A stretch of DNA of 64,000 bases from an uncultured Flavobacteriales bacterium. Lineage in GTDB: Bacteria; Bacteroidota; Bacteroidia; Flavobacteriales_D; Crocinitomicaceae. Shown piece after piece: positions 52,982-61,602 of this stretch (positions within the stretch are counted from its first letter, which is position 1; the number at the start of each line of letters is the position of its first letter). The position numbers and the translations under genes are program-made. The notes under the pieces are model-generated. The model was given only the letters and a program-made list of their open reading frames with translations. It was not told the origin of the DNA and did not search any database. The DNA lies in NCBI GenBank assembly GCA_905480145.1, contig CAJQPA010000018.1, positions 1-64,000 of the forward strand, read 5' to 3'.

Positions 52982-54259
52982 TTATTTCGCTGGTAATACT
53001 TTTGTAGCTACTTCTCCAAATCCAATTCTTACTCCGTCTTTTTCTGAGAACCCTCTCATTATAACAGTATCGCCGTCATTGATGAATTTACGTTCTGTAC
53101 CATCACTCATTTTAAATGGCTTTGTGCCTTTCCAAGAAATTTCTAACATGGAACCGTACATTCCCTCTTCTGGTCCAGAAATTGTTCCTGAACCCATTGC
53201 ATCACCACAACTGATATTGCAACCATTCACTGTATGATGCGCCAATTGTTGGTTCATATTCCAGTACATGTATTTATAATTTGATTGACCTACAATATTT
53301 TCATCTCCATTCTCGGGTTGAATGATCACATCCAATTTAATGTCGATATGCTTATCATCTTTATATTCAAGGTATGGTAAAATTTTTGGATCATCTTGTT
53401 TAGGTCCAGGGATTCTGAATGGTTCTAAGGCATCAATAGTAACAATCCATGGAGAAATACAAGAAGCAAAACTTTTCCCTAAGAAAGGGCCTAATGGAAC
53501 GTATTCCCAACCTTGAATATCTCTTGCACTCCAATCATTGAACAAAGCCATTCCGAAGATAAAATCATCCGCCTCATCAGTTGATATTACGTCTCCTAAT
53601 GGTTTACCCTGATAAGTAAAGAAAACTGTTTCCAATTCGAAATCCAACAAATTAGATTGACCAAACACAGGTACATCTGCTGAAGGTGGTTTTTTTTGTC
53701 CTTTTGGGCGATAAATATCTTGTCCTGAAACAATGATAGAAGAAGCTCTACCATGATACCCAACAGGTATATGCTTCCAATTTGGCAAAAGAGCATTATC
53801 TGGATCTCTAAATAAACAGCCTACATTAAAAGCATGCTGCTCACTAGAATAGAAATCTGTATAATCTCTGGAATATATCGGCATCTCCATTGACACTTGT
53901 GCCATTGGAATCAAAATTTGACTTACATGGTGCTCATTCTTTTGTAAATCATCATGTTCAGTACTGAATAATTTTGAAATGCGATCTCTTAGTTGACGTG
54001 TACCTGTCTTTCCTTTCATCATCATTTGATTCAACGTTTTTGTGTCAAAATCTTCTAATGTAAAAGGGGTATTATCGAGATAACCTAAAACAAACAATGT
54101 TTTTAAATCGATGGCGAAATCACCAATTCTTGATGCCACTCTTGGAGAATCTCCATTCAATTGAATAATACCAAAAGGTAAATTTTGAATTGGAAAATCT
54201 GAATTTTCTGGAACTTCTACCCATGAAGTTAAAGCTGGATTATTTGCTGCTATATTCAT
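52982..54259 (-). CDS. fahA: Fumarylacetoacetase
   Basis: A 425-residue enzyme, last step of tyrosine degradation, splitting fumarylacetoacetate into fumarate and acetoacetate. The length fits the full eukaryote-like form with its N-terminal SH3-like domain (NLPFGIIQLNGDSPRVASRIG split over ~27-47). Active-site segments are YHGRASSI, ELETVFF (metal Glu residues), NDWSARDIQGWEY and GSGTISGPE. It is co-transcribed with rsh. Its closeness to the tyrosine ammonia-lyase locus is probably chance. Confidence 0.96.
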   Translation of the reverse strand: MNIAANNPALTSWVEVPENSDFPIQNLPFGIIQLNGDSPRVASRIGDFAIDLKTLFVLGYLDNTPFTLEDFDTKTLNQMMMKGKTGTRQLRDRISKLFSTEHDDLQKNEHHVSQILIPMAQVSMEMPIYSRDYTDFYSSEQHAFNVGCLFRDPDNALLPNWKHIPVGYHGRASSIIVSGQDIYRPKGQKKPPSADVPVFGQSNLLDFELETVFFTYQGKPLGDVISTDEADDFIFGMALFNDWSARDIQGWEYVPLGPFLGKSFASCISPWIVTIDALEPFRIPGPKQDDPKILPYLEYKDDKHIDIKLDVIIQPENGDENIVGQSNYKYMYWNMNQQLAHHTVNGCNISCGDAMGSGTISGPEEGMYGSMLEISWKGTKPFKMSDGTERKFINDGDTVIMRGFSEKDGVRIGFGEVATKVLPAK

Positions 54260-54284
54260 ATATCTATTTGCTTAAAATTCTTAA

Positions 54285-55382
54285 TTACACGTTAAATCTG
54301 AAATGCATTACATCACCATCTTCAACGATATACTCTTTACCTTCAACTTTAAATTTACCGGCATCCTTGACTGCGGTCTCAGAACCAAACTCAACAAAAT
54401 CATTATATTTCATTACTTCGGCACGGATGAAACCTTTCTCGAAATCTGTATGTATCACCCCAGCTGCCTGTGGTGCCGTCATTCCTTTTGAAATAGTCCA
54501 AGCTCGAACTTCTTTTACTCCTGCTGTGAAGTAGGTATCTAAATTCAGTAAAGTGTATGCAGAGCGAATTAATCTATTGACGCCAGGCTCAGTTAAGCCA
54601 AGCTCTTCTTGAAACATTTGACGTTCTTCATATGTCTCAAGTTCCATAATATCTGATTCTATGGCCGCTCCAATGATCAAAACTTCAGCATTCTCATTTT
54701 TTACCGCTTCTCGAACAGCATCAACATGAGCGTTACCATCTTTAACAGAAGATTCATCTACATTGCACAGATACATTACAGGCTTACTAGTAATCAATTG
54801 CATCTTTTGAACAATAACGAGTTCTTTCTCATCAAAATCGATTGAACGAATAGAATCACCAGCTTCTAATGTTTCCTTTATTCTTAATGCGATCTCATAT
54901 TCTTTGACTAAATCCTTATCACCCGATTTTACAGCTCGTGCTGAAGAATTAATTCTTTTATCAATGCTTTCTAAATCTTTTAATTGTAATTCAATATCTA
55001 TAACCTCCTTGTCTCTAACAGGGTCTACCGATCCATCAACATGGATAATATTATCATCTTCAAAACATCTTAAAACATGAATAATTGCATCCGTCTCACG
55101 AATATTGGCTAAGAATTGATTTCCTAACCCCTCTCCTTTTGAAGCACCTTTCACAAGACCCGCAATATCAACGATTTCCATTGTTGTGGGAATCACCTTT
55201 TCTGGATTGACCAACTCTTCCAATTTCTCTAGTCTTTCGTCTGGAACAGAAATAGTTCCTACATTAGGTTCTATTGTACAAAAAGGATAATTCGCAGATT
55301 GCGCTTTCGCATTCGATAAACAGTTAAACAATGTTGACTTACCTACATTCGGAAGCCCAACGATTCCACATTTTAATGCCAT
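54285..55382 (-). CDS. ychF: Redox-regulated ATPase YchF (OLA1 family)
   Basis: A 365-residue universally conserved Obg-family ATPase associated with ribosomes. The P-loop is GLPNVGKSTLFNCLS. Switch II region is DIAGLVKGASKGEGLGNQFL. The specificity motif is NVDE (YLCNVDESS) instead of NKxD, which explains ATP preference. The C-terminal TGS domain ends FRFNV. It is first in the leftward operon, with an exact -7 element at 55399-55406. Confidence 0.97.
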   Translation of the reverse strand: MALKCGIVGLPNVGKSTLFNCLSNAKAQSANYPFCTIEPNVGTISVPDERLEKLEELVNPEKVIPTTMEIVDIAGLVKGASKGEGLGNQFLANIRETDAIIHVLRCFEDDNIIHVDGSVDPVRDKEVIDIELQLKDLESIDKRINSSARAVKSGDKDLVKEYEIALRIKETLEAGDSIRSIDFDEKELVIVQKMQLITSKPVMYLCNVDESSVKDGNAHVDAVREAVKNENAEVLIIGAAIESDIMELETYEERQMFQEELGLTEPGVNRLIRSAYTLLNLDTYFTAGVKEVRAWTISKGMTAPQAAGVIHTDFEKGFIRAEVMKYNDFVEFGSETAVKDAGKFKVEGKEYIVEDGDVMHFRFNV

Positions 55383-55398
55383 TAATTCTTTTTTCTTA

Positions 55399-55406
55399 CA
55401 AAGATA
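55399..55406 (-). promoter_or_regulatory. -7 element (TATCTTTG) for ychF-fahA-rsh
   Basis: Exact TAnnTTTG match on the minus strand, 16 bases before the ychF ATG. It is divergent from the element at 55462-55469. Confidence 0.6.
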
Positions 55407-55461
55407 AGAAAAAGCATAGCTTTTGAAAGGTCAAAACAACAGAGCAAACATCCTAGACGAA

Positions 55462-55469
55462 TACCTTTG
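55462..55469 (+). promoter_or_regulatory. -7 element (TACCTTTG) for the M28 peptidase gene
   Basis: Exact TAnnTTTG match. The in-frame TTG at 55467 lies inside it, so translation must begin later, at ATG 55509. Confidence 0.6.
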
Positions 55470-55508
55470 CCAATAAATAATTACCTTTATAATTCAAAAT
55501 CAAGAAAA

Positions 55509-56873
55509 ATGCGAATAATATTAATCTCCCTTTCCCTTCTTATTTCCACATTTACATTCTCACAAGAAGACTCTATTTTTTTACGAAAAATATATAATGA
55601 AGCTTTAACTAAGGGCAATGCTTACGAAGATTTAAGAAGTTTATGCAAGGATATTGGCGCACGAGTTACAGGCTCTGCTGAAGCTGAAATGGCTGTGCAA
55701 TGGGGTAAGCGAAAAATGGAGTCCTATGGTTTTGACAAAGTTTACTTGCAAGAAATTCAAGTACCCCATTGGGAAAGAGGAACGACCGAAGCTGGTTGGA
55801 TTCGTTTAACAAATGGTGAATTAATAAAAGTTAATTTACTCGCTCTAGGTGGCTCTATAGGAACATCAGGTCTTATGAAAGGAGAAGTTATTGGATTTAA
55901 CACTTTGGAAGAATTAAAAAACGCGAATAAAAAAGAAATCGAAGGGAAAATTGTCTTCATTAACCAGCACATGGATGAGCAACAAATTGTAACTTTTCGT
56001 GCTTATGGCGGATGTTATGCTATTCGAGGTTATGGAGCGATTGAAGCTGGCCATCTCGGAGCCAAGGCCGTTATTATTCGTTCTTTGGGTCTTCCCATTG
56101 ACGAACACCCTCACACGGGGTCAATGTCATACGCAGATTCCGTTTCAAAAATCCCGGCTGCAGCATTGTCAACTTTAGACGCTGATAAATTAGCCAACGT
56201 TTTAAAAAATGAAAGTGCTGAGTTTATTTTAGAAATGGATTGTAGAGATTATCCAGATGTTACTTCTTACAATGTCATTGGAGAAATGACTGGGTCAGAA
56301 AAGCCAAATAATATAATAACTTTTGGAGGACATTTGGATTCTTGGGATACCGGAGAAGGTGCTCATGATGATGGTGCAGGTATTGCGCATACTCTTGAAG
56401 CAATGAGAATACTGAAAGAACTTGATTACAAACCTAAAAACACTTTGCGTTTAGTCTTTTTTATGAATGAGGAAAATGGAAATCGAGGTGGTAAAGGTTA
56501 TGCAGAATGGGCAAAAGGGCAGAAACACGAAAATCATATTTTAGCTTTAGAAAGTGACCGGGGTGGATTCTCTCCTAGAGGGTTCCATATTGATGGCACT
56601 GAAGAACAACTTAAGATACTTCGATCATACTCAGAGATCTTTAGACCATATGAATTACATGTATTTGACAAAGGATTTGGCGGCGTTGATATATCTCCAC
56701 TTAAAGAACAATTTGAAGGAATTCCATTAGTTGGTTTTGTACCTGATTCTCAGCGCTATTTTGATTTTCATCATGCTCCTAGCGATGTATTTGAAAATGT
56801 AAACAAACGAGAATTGGAATTGGGTTGCGCAGCGATAGCTTCTGTACTTTATTTATTTGATCTTGCTCTTTAA
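55509..56873 (+). CDS. M28-family zinc peptidase, secreted
   Basis: A 454-residue peptidase with signal peptide (MRIILISLSLLISTFTFS, cut before QE) and a PA (protease-associated) domain insertion in the first half. The M28 metal-binding motifs are FGGHLDSWDTGEGAHDDGAG (His and bridging Asp), FFMNEENGNRGG (catalytic Glu pair) and the distal FHHAPSDVFENV (His). Relatives are carboxypeptidases Q and aminopeptidases. The start at 55509 begins exactly at the signal peptide. It acts in the periplasm or outside the cell. Confidence 0.93.
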   Translation: MRIILISLSLLISTFTFSQEDSIFLRKIYNEALTKGNAYEDLRSLCKDIGARVTGSAEAEMAVQWGKRKMESYGFDKVYLQEIQVPHWERGTTEAGWIRLTNGELIKVNLLALGGSIGTSGLMKGEVIGFNTLEELKNANKKEIEGKIVFINQHMDEQQIVTFRAYGGCYAIRGYGAIEAGHLGAKAVIIRSLGLPIDEHPHTGSMSYADSVSKIPAAALSTLDADKLANVLKNESAEFILEMDCRDYPDVTSYNVIGEMTGSEKPNNIITFGGHLDSWDTGEGAHDDGAGIAHTLEAMRILKELDYKPKNTLRLVFFMNEENGNRGGKGYAEWAKGQKHENHILALESDRGGFSPRGFHIDGTEEQLKILRSYSEIFRPYELHVFDKGFGGVDISPLKEQFEGIPLVGFVPDSQRYFDFHHAPSDVFENVNKRELELGCAAIASVLYLFDLAL

Positions 56874-56883
56874 GAAGAGTTGA

Positions 56884-57831
56884 TTATTCTTCATTTCGAT
56901 TTGGAATATTCTCATCGGTTAGGCTATAAAGAAAATTAACCAAATCTGTTTTTTGTTCTTCCGTAAAATTAAGCGGTTCAATCATTAAGGTATCTAAATT
57001 GATAGGAGTCTTTACAAAGTCATAGGGGTTACTGTAAAAATCTATCACCTCTTCTAAAGAAATAAACATTCCGTTATGCATGTAAGGAGCAGTCAACTCA
57101 ACATTTCTTAATCCTGGCACTTTGAACCTTCCTAAATCTGCAGAGTCTCTTGTAATATCAAACCGTCCTCTATCTGTTAATTCAATACCATCGTACAATC
57201 CAATATTTCGAAATTCATCACCTGTAAAGTCAGGACTAAAATGACATTCGAAACATTTGAATTGGTCATCGATAAATATTTCACGCCCTCTTTTTTGAGA
57301 TTCACTAAGTGCATTAATATCCACATCACTGATCCATAAATCATGAGGAGCACTTCCATCACTTTCCAAACTTCGCTGAAACTCAGCTAATGCACGTGTA
57401 ATATTTTCTCTTCCTGGTTTTTCTGAATACACCTGATGAAATAACTGTATATAATCTTTAATTCGCTGTATTCTGAGAGTTGCTTTATCAAATGATAAAT
57501 TCATTTCAATAGGATTCTCGACAGGCATTATCGCTTGTTCCTCTAATGTTTTCGCTCGACCATCATGAAAGAAGAATGGTCTACTCGCCATATTCATAAC
57601 AGAAGGTGTATTCCTGATTCCGACGCTATCATTAACGCCTAATGAGAAAGGTATGTTGTCCGCATATGCGAATTGTGGTTGATGACAACTAGCGCAAGAG
57701 ATAGAGCTATCTAGAGAAAAAACGGGATCAAAAAAGAGCTTCTCTCCTAATTCAATTTCAGAAATCATTGCCTTATTTCTATGACAACTTACACTTAATA
57801 TCAATAACGCTAAAACGATTATGACTCTCAC
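56884..57831 (-). CDS. Di-haem cytochrome c peroxidase (CcpA/MauG family), lipoprotein
   Basis: A 315-residue periplasmic peroxidase with two haem-attachment motifs, CASCH (residues ~45-49) and CFECH (~198-202), as in bacterial cytochrome c peroxidases. It begins with a lipoprotein signal (RVIIVLALLILSVSC, lipobox Cys17), so it is membrane-attached. It reduces hydrogen peroxide with electrons from cytochrome c or a similar donor. The start is a GTG at 57831, four bases after an exact -7 element, so the message would be leaderless. No in-frame ATG is nearby. Confidence 0.94.
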   Translation of the reverse strand: MRVIIVLALLILSVSCHRNKAMISEIELGEKLFFDPVFSLDSSISCASCHQPQFAYADNIPFSLGVNDSVGIRNTPSVMNMASRPFFFHDGRAKTLEEQAIMPVENPIEMNLSFDKATLRIQRIKDYIQLFHQVYSEKPGRENITRALAEFQRSLESDGSAPHDLWISDVDINALSESQKRGREIFIDDQFKCFECHFSPDFTGDEFRNIGLYDGIELTDRGRFDITRDSADLGRFKVPGLRNVELTAPYMHNGMFISLEEVIDFYSNPYDFVKTPINLDTLMIEPLNFTEEQKTDLVNFLYSLTDENIPNRNEE

Positions 57832-57835
57832 GCGA

Positions 57836-57843
57836 CAAAACTA
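57836..57843 (-). promoter_or_regulatory. -7 element (TAGTTTTG) abutting the peroxidase GTG start
   Basis: Exact TAnnTTTG match on the minus strand, ending four bases before the GTG at 57831. Confidence 0.6.
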
Positions 57844-57922
57844 ACTAAATCAAAACAAAATTCTATTGCTTGAGATTATTTTAGCTTAAAAAAACATATA
57901 AATATGCAATAAAAAAAGTGGG

Positions 57923-58411
57923 TCATTTTAGATCTTTTTGCATCCAAATATTACAAGCAAAATGACCTGAATTACCTAATGGGTGATTCAACATTTTAAA
58001 CCCCATGTGTTCATACAAGCCAATCGCCTCACTTAATTCTGGCAATGATTCCAAATATACTTTGCTATAACCTAAAACACTTGCCTCTTCAATCACCATT
58101 TCCATTAATTTTTTTCCGACACCTAAACCTCGAGAAGTATTTAACAGATAGAGTTTAACTAATTCTGTGCAATCATCGTCCAATCCGTTAGTTGGATATA
58201 AACCAACCCCACCGGCGATTGCGTTATCAATTTCCACAACCCAATACTCTGCCTTATCTATTTGAAAAGTTTCGAACAGCTTGTCAGTTGTAGAATCTGT
58301 AAAAACAGTTCCTGGTATATCCAGACCATGTTCTGTCAATACCTCTCGAATAACTCGAGCAATTTCAAAATTATCTGAAGCTTTTATTTTTCGGTAAACT
58401 ATGTTTGGCAT
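57923..58411 (-). CDS. GNAT-family N-acetyltransferase
   Basis: A 162-residue acyl-CoA transferase with the GNAT fold. The acetyl-CoA loop motif RGLGVGKKLMEMVIEEA (residues ~95-111) fits the R/Q-x-x-G-x-G pattern, and YLESLPELSEAIGLYEHMGFK is the following strand-helix. The substrate is unknown. The ATG at 58411 sits five bases after an exact -7 element, so it may also be leaderless. Confidence 0.92.
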   Translation of the reverse strand: MPNIVYRKIKASDNFEIARVIREVLTEHGLDIPGTVFTDSTTDKLFETFQIDKAEYWVVEIDNAIAGGVGLYPTNGLDDDCTELVKLYLLNTSRGLGVGKKLMEMVIEEASVLGYSKVYLESLPELSEAIGLYEHMGFKMLNHPLGNSGHFACNIWMQKDLK

Positions 58412-58416
58412 GACCG

Positions 58417-58424
58417 CAAAATTA
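58417..58424 (-). promoter_or_regulatory. -7 element (TAATTTTG) abutting the GNAT start
   Basis: Exact TAnnTTTG match on the minus strand, ending five bases before the ATG at 58411. Confidence 0.6.
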
Positions 58425-58542
58425 GCAGATTAGAATTAATTCCACATCAATTTTTTCCTACTCTTTATTTTTTGACAAAGAATCACAAGTCTTTTGTTAA
58501 TAAAAATGAGTGCTTTCCGACGGTAATTGGGAAAAATCTCCC

Positions 58543-58550
58543 TATTTTTG
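58543..58550 (+). promoter_or_regulatory. -7 element (TATTTTTG) for the alpha-oxoamine synthase gene
   Basis: Exact TAnnTTTG match 58 bases before ATG 58609. An in-frame start at 58510 lies upstream of it and is ruled out. Confidence 0.58.
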
Positions 58551-58608
58551 CATTCTAAATATTAGTTGTTCCAATCAAAATTTAAGGTACAGCAAAAAAA
58601 AACAAGGT

Positions 58609-59880
58609 ATGGCAGAAGACATATTTGACAAGATCAAAAAAAACAGAGGGCCTTTAGGTCAATATTCAAAAGGAGTACACGGTTATTTCACTTTCCCAAA
58701 ATTGGAAGGAGAAATTAGCAATAAAATGATTTTTCGTGGAAAAGAATGCCTAGTGTGGTCTGTAAATAACTATTTGGGATTAGCCAATCATCCAGAAGTT
58801 CGTAAAGCCGATGCTGATGCATCTGCAGAATGGGGGTTAGCATATCCAATGGGGTCTCGAATGATGACTGGTCAAACGAGTGAACACGAAGCTTTAGAGG
58901 CAGAGCTTTCTGAATTCATGCAGAAAGAAGACACAATTCTTTTGAACTTTGGTTACCAAGGAATGGTTTCTTCAATCGATTCTATGGTTGATAGAAATGA
59001 CGTAATTGTTTACGATAGTGAATCACATGCTTGCATACTAGACGGAATGCGACTTCATGCTGGTAAGCGTTTTGTATTTAAACACAATGATATGGAAAGT
59101 TTTGACAAGCAAATGTCAAGAGCAACTAAGATTGTTGAAAATACAAGCGGTGGTATTCTAGTTATAACGGAAGGTGTTTTCGGAATGGCTGGAGATCAAG
59201 GTCGCTTAAAAGACATAGTAGAATTTAGAAAATCAGGAAAATATGACTTCCGTTTATTTGTAGATGATGCTCACGGATTTGGTACTGTTGGAAAAACTGG
59301 ACAAGGTGCGGGAGAAGAGCAAGGAGTTCATGAAGAAATAGATATTTTATTTGGAACATTTGCGAAGTCAATGGCTTCTGTAGGTGCATTTATCTGTGCC
59401 AAAGAACATATTGTTGAATATTTACGCTACAATATGCGTTCTCAAGTATTCGCTAAATCGTTACCAATGCCTTTAGTTGTTGGTGCAAGAAAGCGTTTGG
59501 AGCTATTGAAAGATCAGCCAGAACATAAAGAAAACTTGTGGAAAGTAGCTTCTGCACTTCAAGATGGTTTGGTGAAAGCTGGTTTTGACATTGGTGTTAC
59601 AAACTCCGCTGTTACTCCAGTCTTCCTAGAAGGGAATTTAGCTGAAGCAACAAACTTAACATTTGATATGCGTGAAAATTATAATATTTTCTGCTCTATC
59701 GTTATTTATCCGGTAGTACCTAAAGATGTTATTATGCTTCGTTTAATACCAACGGCAGTTCACACTTTAGAAGATGTACAATACACAATTGATACCTTTA
59801 TTACCGTGAAATCGAAGTTAGATGCTGGTGATTATAAATCTGAAGAGATGGCTACCGTAGAGGTAGATACTAAAAATTAA
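58609..59880 (+). CDS. Alpha-oxoamine synthase, serine palmitoyltransferase/cysteate acyltransferase type
   Basis: A 423-residue fold-type I PLP enzyme that condenses an amino acid with an acyl-CoA. The PLP lysine lies in GTFAKSMASVGAF; LFVDDAHGFGTVGKTGQG holds the PLP-binding Asp and His. It is closer to the Bacteroidota serine palmitoyltransferase/sulfonolipid cysteate acyltransferase branch than to BioF; the true bioF is at 60490-61599. The product would be a sphingolipid or sulfonolipid base. ATG 58609 is chosen because the promoter excludes the ATG at 58510 and MAEDIFDKIKKNRGPLG is the usual N-terminus. Confidence 0.88.
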   Translation: MAEDIFDKIKKNRGPLGQYSKGVHGYFTFPKLEGEISNKMIFRGKECLVWSVNNYLGLANHPEVRKADADASAEWGLAYPMGSRMMTGQTSEHEALEAELSEFMQKEDTILLNFGYQGMVSSIDSMVDRNDVIVYDSESHACILDGMRLHAGKRFVFKHNDMESFDKQMSRATKIVENTSGGILVITEGVFGMAGDQGRLKDIVEFRKSGKYDFRLFVDDAHGFGTVGKTGQGAGEEQGVHEEIDILFGTFAKSMASVGAFICAKEHIVEYLRYNMRSQVFAKSLPMPLVVGARKRLELLKDQPEHKENLWKVASALQDGLVKAGFDIGVTNSAVTPVFLEGNLAEATNLTFDMRENYNIFCSIVIYPVVPKDVIMLRLIPTAVHTLEDVQYTIDTFITVKSKLDAGDYKSEEMATVEVDTKN

Positions 59881-59891
59881 TAAATTGACAA

Positions 59892-59909
59892 CCTCAGTTA
59901 AAACTGAGG
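59892..59909. repeat. Perfect inverted repeat after the alpha-oxoamine synthase gene
   Basis: CCTCAGTT-AA-AACTGAGG, a perfect 8-bp-arm hairpin between the stop codon and the main terminator. It may stabilise the mRNA 3' end. Confidence 0.6.
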
Positions 59910-59925
59910 CAAGAATAGCAATATT

Positions 59926-59960
59926 AAAAAAGCCGTTTATCAATGATAAACGGCTTTTTT
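59926..59960. terminator. Strong bidirectional Rho-independent terminator
   Basis: A perfect 15-bp stem (AAAAAAGCCGTTTAT and its complement) with loop CAATG and runs of A and T at the ends. It serves the convergent genes ending at 59880 and 59984. Confidence 0.9.
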
Positions 59961-59983
59961 ATGCACTTGAAAATGCAAGACTC

Positions 59984-60454
59984 TTAAAGACCATACCCAT
60001 TTGGATTTTCATCTTTGATTCTCACCAATGAATCAACTATATATTGACCTTCAGCCTCAGAATAGTTGTCTCCCCTCCAAGGTAAAGAATTGTTATAGTT
60101 TGAATAATGGAGCTCTAATTCCATTCCTTGAGAATTCATAAGTTTATTTGCTAACTCTTCATCTGCAACAGAGAAGTGAAACATATTTGAAGAAACACCA
60201 GCGTTGTTCTTTGTCCTTACCCCAGGAAGCATCATTTCACCTTCAAAAGTTTTAAAAAAGGTCCCTTTATTGGAGAATTTATATAAGATTCCAACGCGAG
60301 TTCCAGAACTGTAAACAAAATAATATTGATAATAAACATAACCTGAAACTATCGATAGAAGGATAAAAGAAATGATCAATAACATTTTTCTTTTTGATTT
60401 CCTTGTCTTTTTCTCAATAAGCTCTTGTTCTTTTACCTCCATGCTTTCAGACAT
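59984..60454 (-). CDS. Single-pass membrane protein of unknown function
   Basis: A 156-residue protein with a basic cytoplasmic N-terminus (KKTRKSKRK), one transmembrane helix (residues ~25-45, LLIISFILLSIVSGYVYY) and a beta-rich outer domain. That domain contains GTRVGILYKFSNKGTFFKTFEGEM and MLPGVR, and resembles a small conserved Bacteroidota family sometimes mislabelled 6-phosphogluconate dehydrogenase in databases. No catalytic residues are recognisable. It lies downstream of bioF with 35 bases between and may be read from its own start. Function unknown. Confidence 0.78.
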   Translation of the reverse strand: MSESMEVKEQELIEKKTRKSKRKMLLIISFILLSIVSGYVYYQYYFVYSSGTRVGILYKFSNKGTFFKTFEGEMMLPGVRTKNNAGVSSNMFHFSVADEELANKLMNSQGMELELHYSNYNNSLPWRGDNYSEAEGQYIVDSLVRIKDENPNGYGL

Positions 60455-60489
60455 ACTGTTGATTTTATGTAAACTTAATGAAAATTGAT

Positions 60490-61599
60490 TTAATGATTTT
60501 TCAAGACGTCTATCAATTGATCAATTTCTTCAAAGGTATTGCCAGAATGGAAACACAACCTTAATCGCTCTTTGCCAACAGCTACAGTAGGAGAAAAAAT
60601 AGGTTTCACAGCAATCTTTGCATTTTGCAATTTTTTCGCCACGACTTTTGTCTTCTTAATTTCACTATACTCCAAAATTTGAATCGGAGAGTTTGATTCA
60701 GAAATCAACCCCTCATTATTGAAATTTGTTCTGAAATATTGAAGATTATCTTGAAGTTTTTTCTTTCTTTCTGTCAAGTCATTCACCTTTACAATTTTTG
60801 AATTACGCAGAATACTAGAATCAGGCAATGCAGTTGTATAAATAAAAGATCTAGCAAAATTAATCAAAAACTGAATTAAATCATTCGAGCCCAATACAAT
60901 CGCACCATGCCCACCATAAGCTTTTCCAAAAGTAACCAATCGTGCAAATACTTTATCTTCTATATTTAGAGCATTGACAAACCCTTTCCCATTTTCTCCG
61001 AATACACCTGCTGAGTGGGCCTCATCTACTATTAGATTCGCTGAGTACTGATCGCACAGATCACTTATCTTTCTCAAAGGAGCAAGGTCACCATCCATAG
61101 AATACAAACCTTCTACAGCGACATAAACTGACCCCTCGGCTTTGATTAAAACACGTTCGAGATCTTCTGGATTATTATGTGAAAATGAATAACTTTTCGC
61201 AAAACTTAAACGAATACCATCTCTTACACTTGCATGAATATACTCGTCATATATTATGGTGTCACCGCGTTGAGGGATTGAACTAAAAAATCCAATATTC
61301 GCATCAAAGCCTGAATTAAAATGCAAAGCACTTTCTGAGTTAAAGAATGAAGCCAATGACTTTTCTGATTCAAGAACAACATTGGATGTTCCAGAAATCA
61401 ATCTAGAACCTGTTGCTCCAAAAGAAGCTAATGCTCCCCCTTTAATATCATTAAATACATTCAATTTAGAAAGACTTAGATAATCATTTGAAAAGAAATC
61501 TATATATCCCTCAAAACAAGAAAGGGAACGTAATGTCCCCTCTTTCTCTCGTTTTTTCATTTTATCTAACAGTTTTTGATCCATATCAATACTGCTCAT
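60490..61599 (-). CDS. bioF: 8-amino-7-oxononanoate synthase
   Basis: A 369-residue PLP enzyme of biotin synthesis, condensing L-alanine with a pimeloyl thioester. It has the family pattern FFSNDYLSL, ATGSRLISGTSN, LIVDEAHSAGVFGENGKG (PLP Asp) and the PLP lysine in VTFGKAYGGHGA. It starts three bases after the bioB stop (ATG 61599; a TTG at 61602 is less likely), so it is in a two-gene operon with bioB. The bioA and bioD genes are not in the window. Confidence 0.92.
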   Translation of the reverse strand: MSSIDMDQKLLDKMKKREKEGTLRSLSCFEGYIDFFSNDYLSLSKLNVFNDIKGGALASFGATGSRLISGTSNVVLESEKSLASFFNSESALHFNSGFDANIGFFSSIPQRGDTIIYDEYIHASVRDGIRLSFAKSYSFSHNNPEDLERVLIKAEGSVYVAVEGLYSMDGDLAPLRKISDLCDQYSANLIVDEAHSAGVFGENGKGFVNALNIEDKVFARLVTFGKAYGGHGAIVLGSNDLIQFLINFARSFIYTTALPDSSILRNSKIVKVNDLTERKKKLQDNLQYFRTNFNNEGLISESNSPIQILEYSEIKKTKVVAKKLQNAKIAVKPIFSPTVAVGKERLRLCFHSGNTFEEIDQLIDVLKNH

Positions 61600-61602
61600 C
61601 AA

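Noticed and set aside
52982-54259. fahA as part of the tyrosine-derived polyene locus
   Set aside because: It is in an operon with rsh and ychF, separated by a convergent boundary. Proximity to TAL is likely chance.
54190-54534. Long open frames antisense to fahA/ychF, lpxB, purA and other genes
   Set aside because: They are mirror frames of well-supported coding sequences, with no domain, no promoter and unlikely composition.
58510-58608. N-terminal extension of the alpha-oxoamine synthase from the ATG at 58510
   Set aside because: An exact -7 element at 58543-58550 lies downstream of that ATG, and the extension is unlike the family N-terminus.
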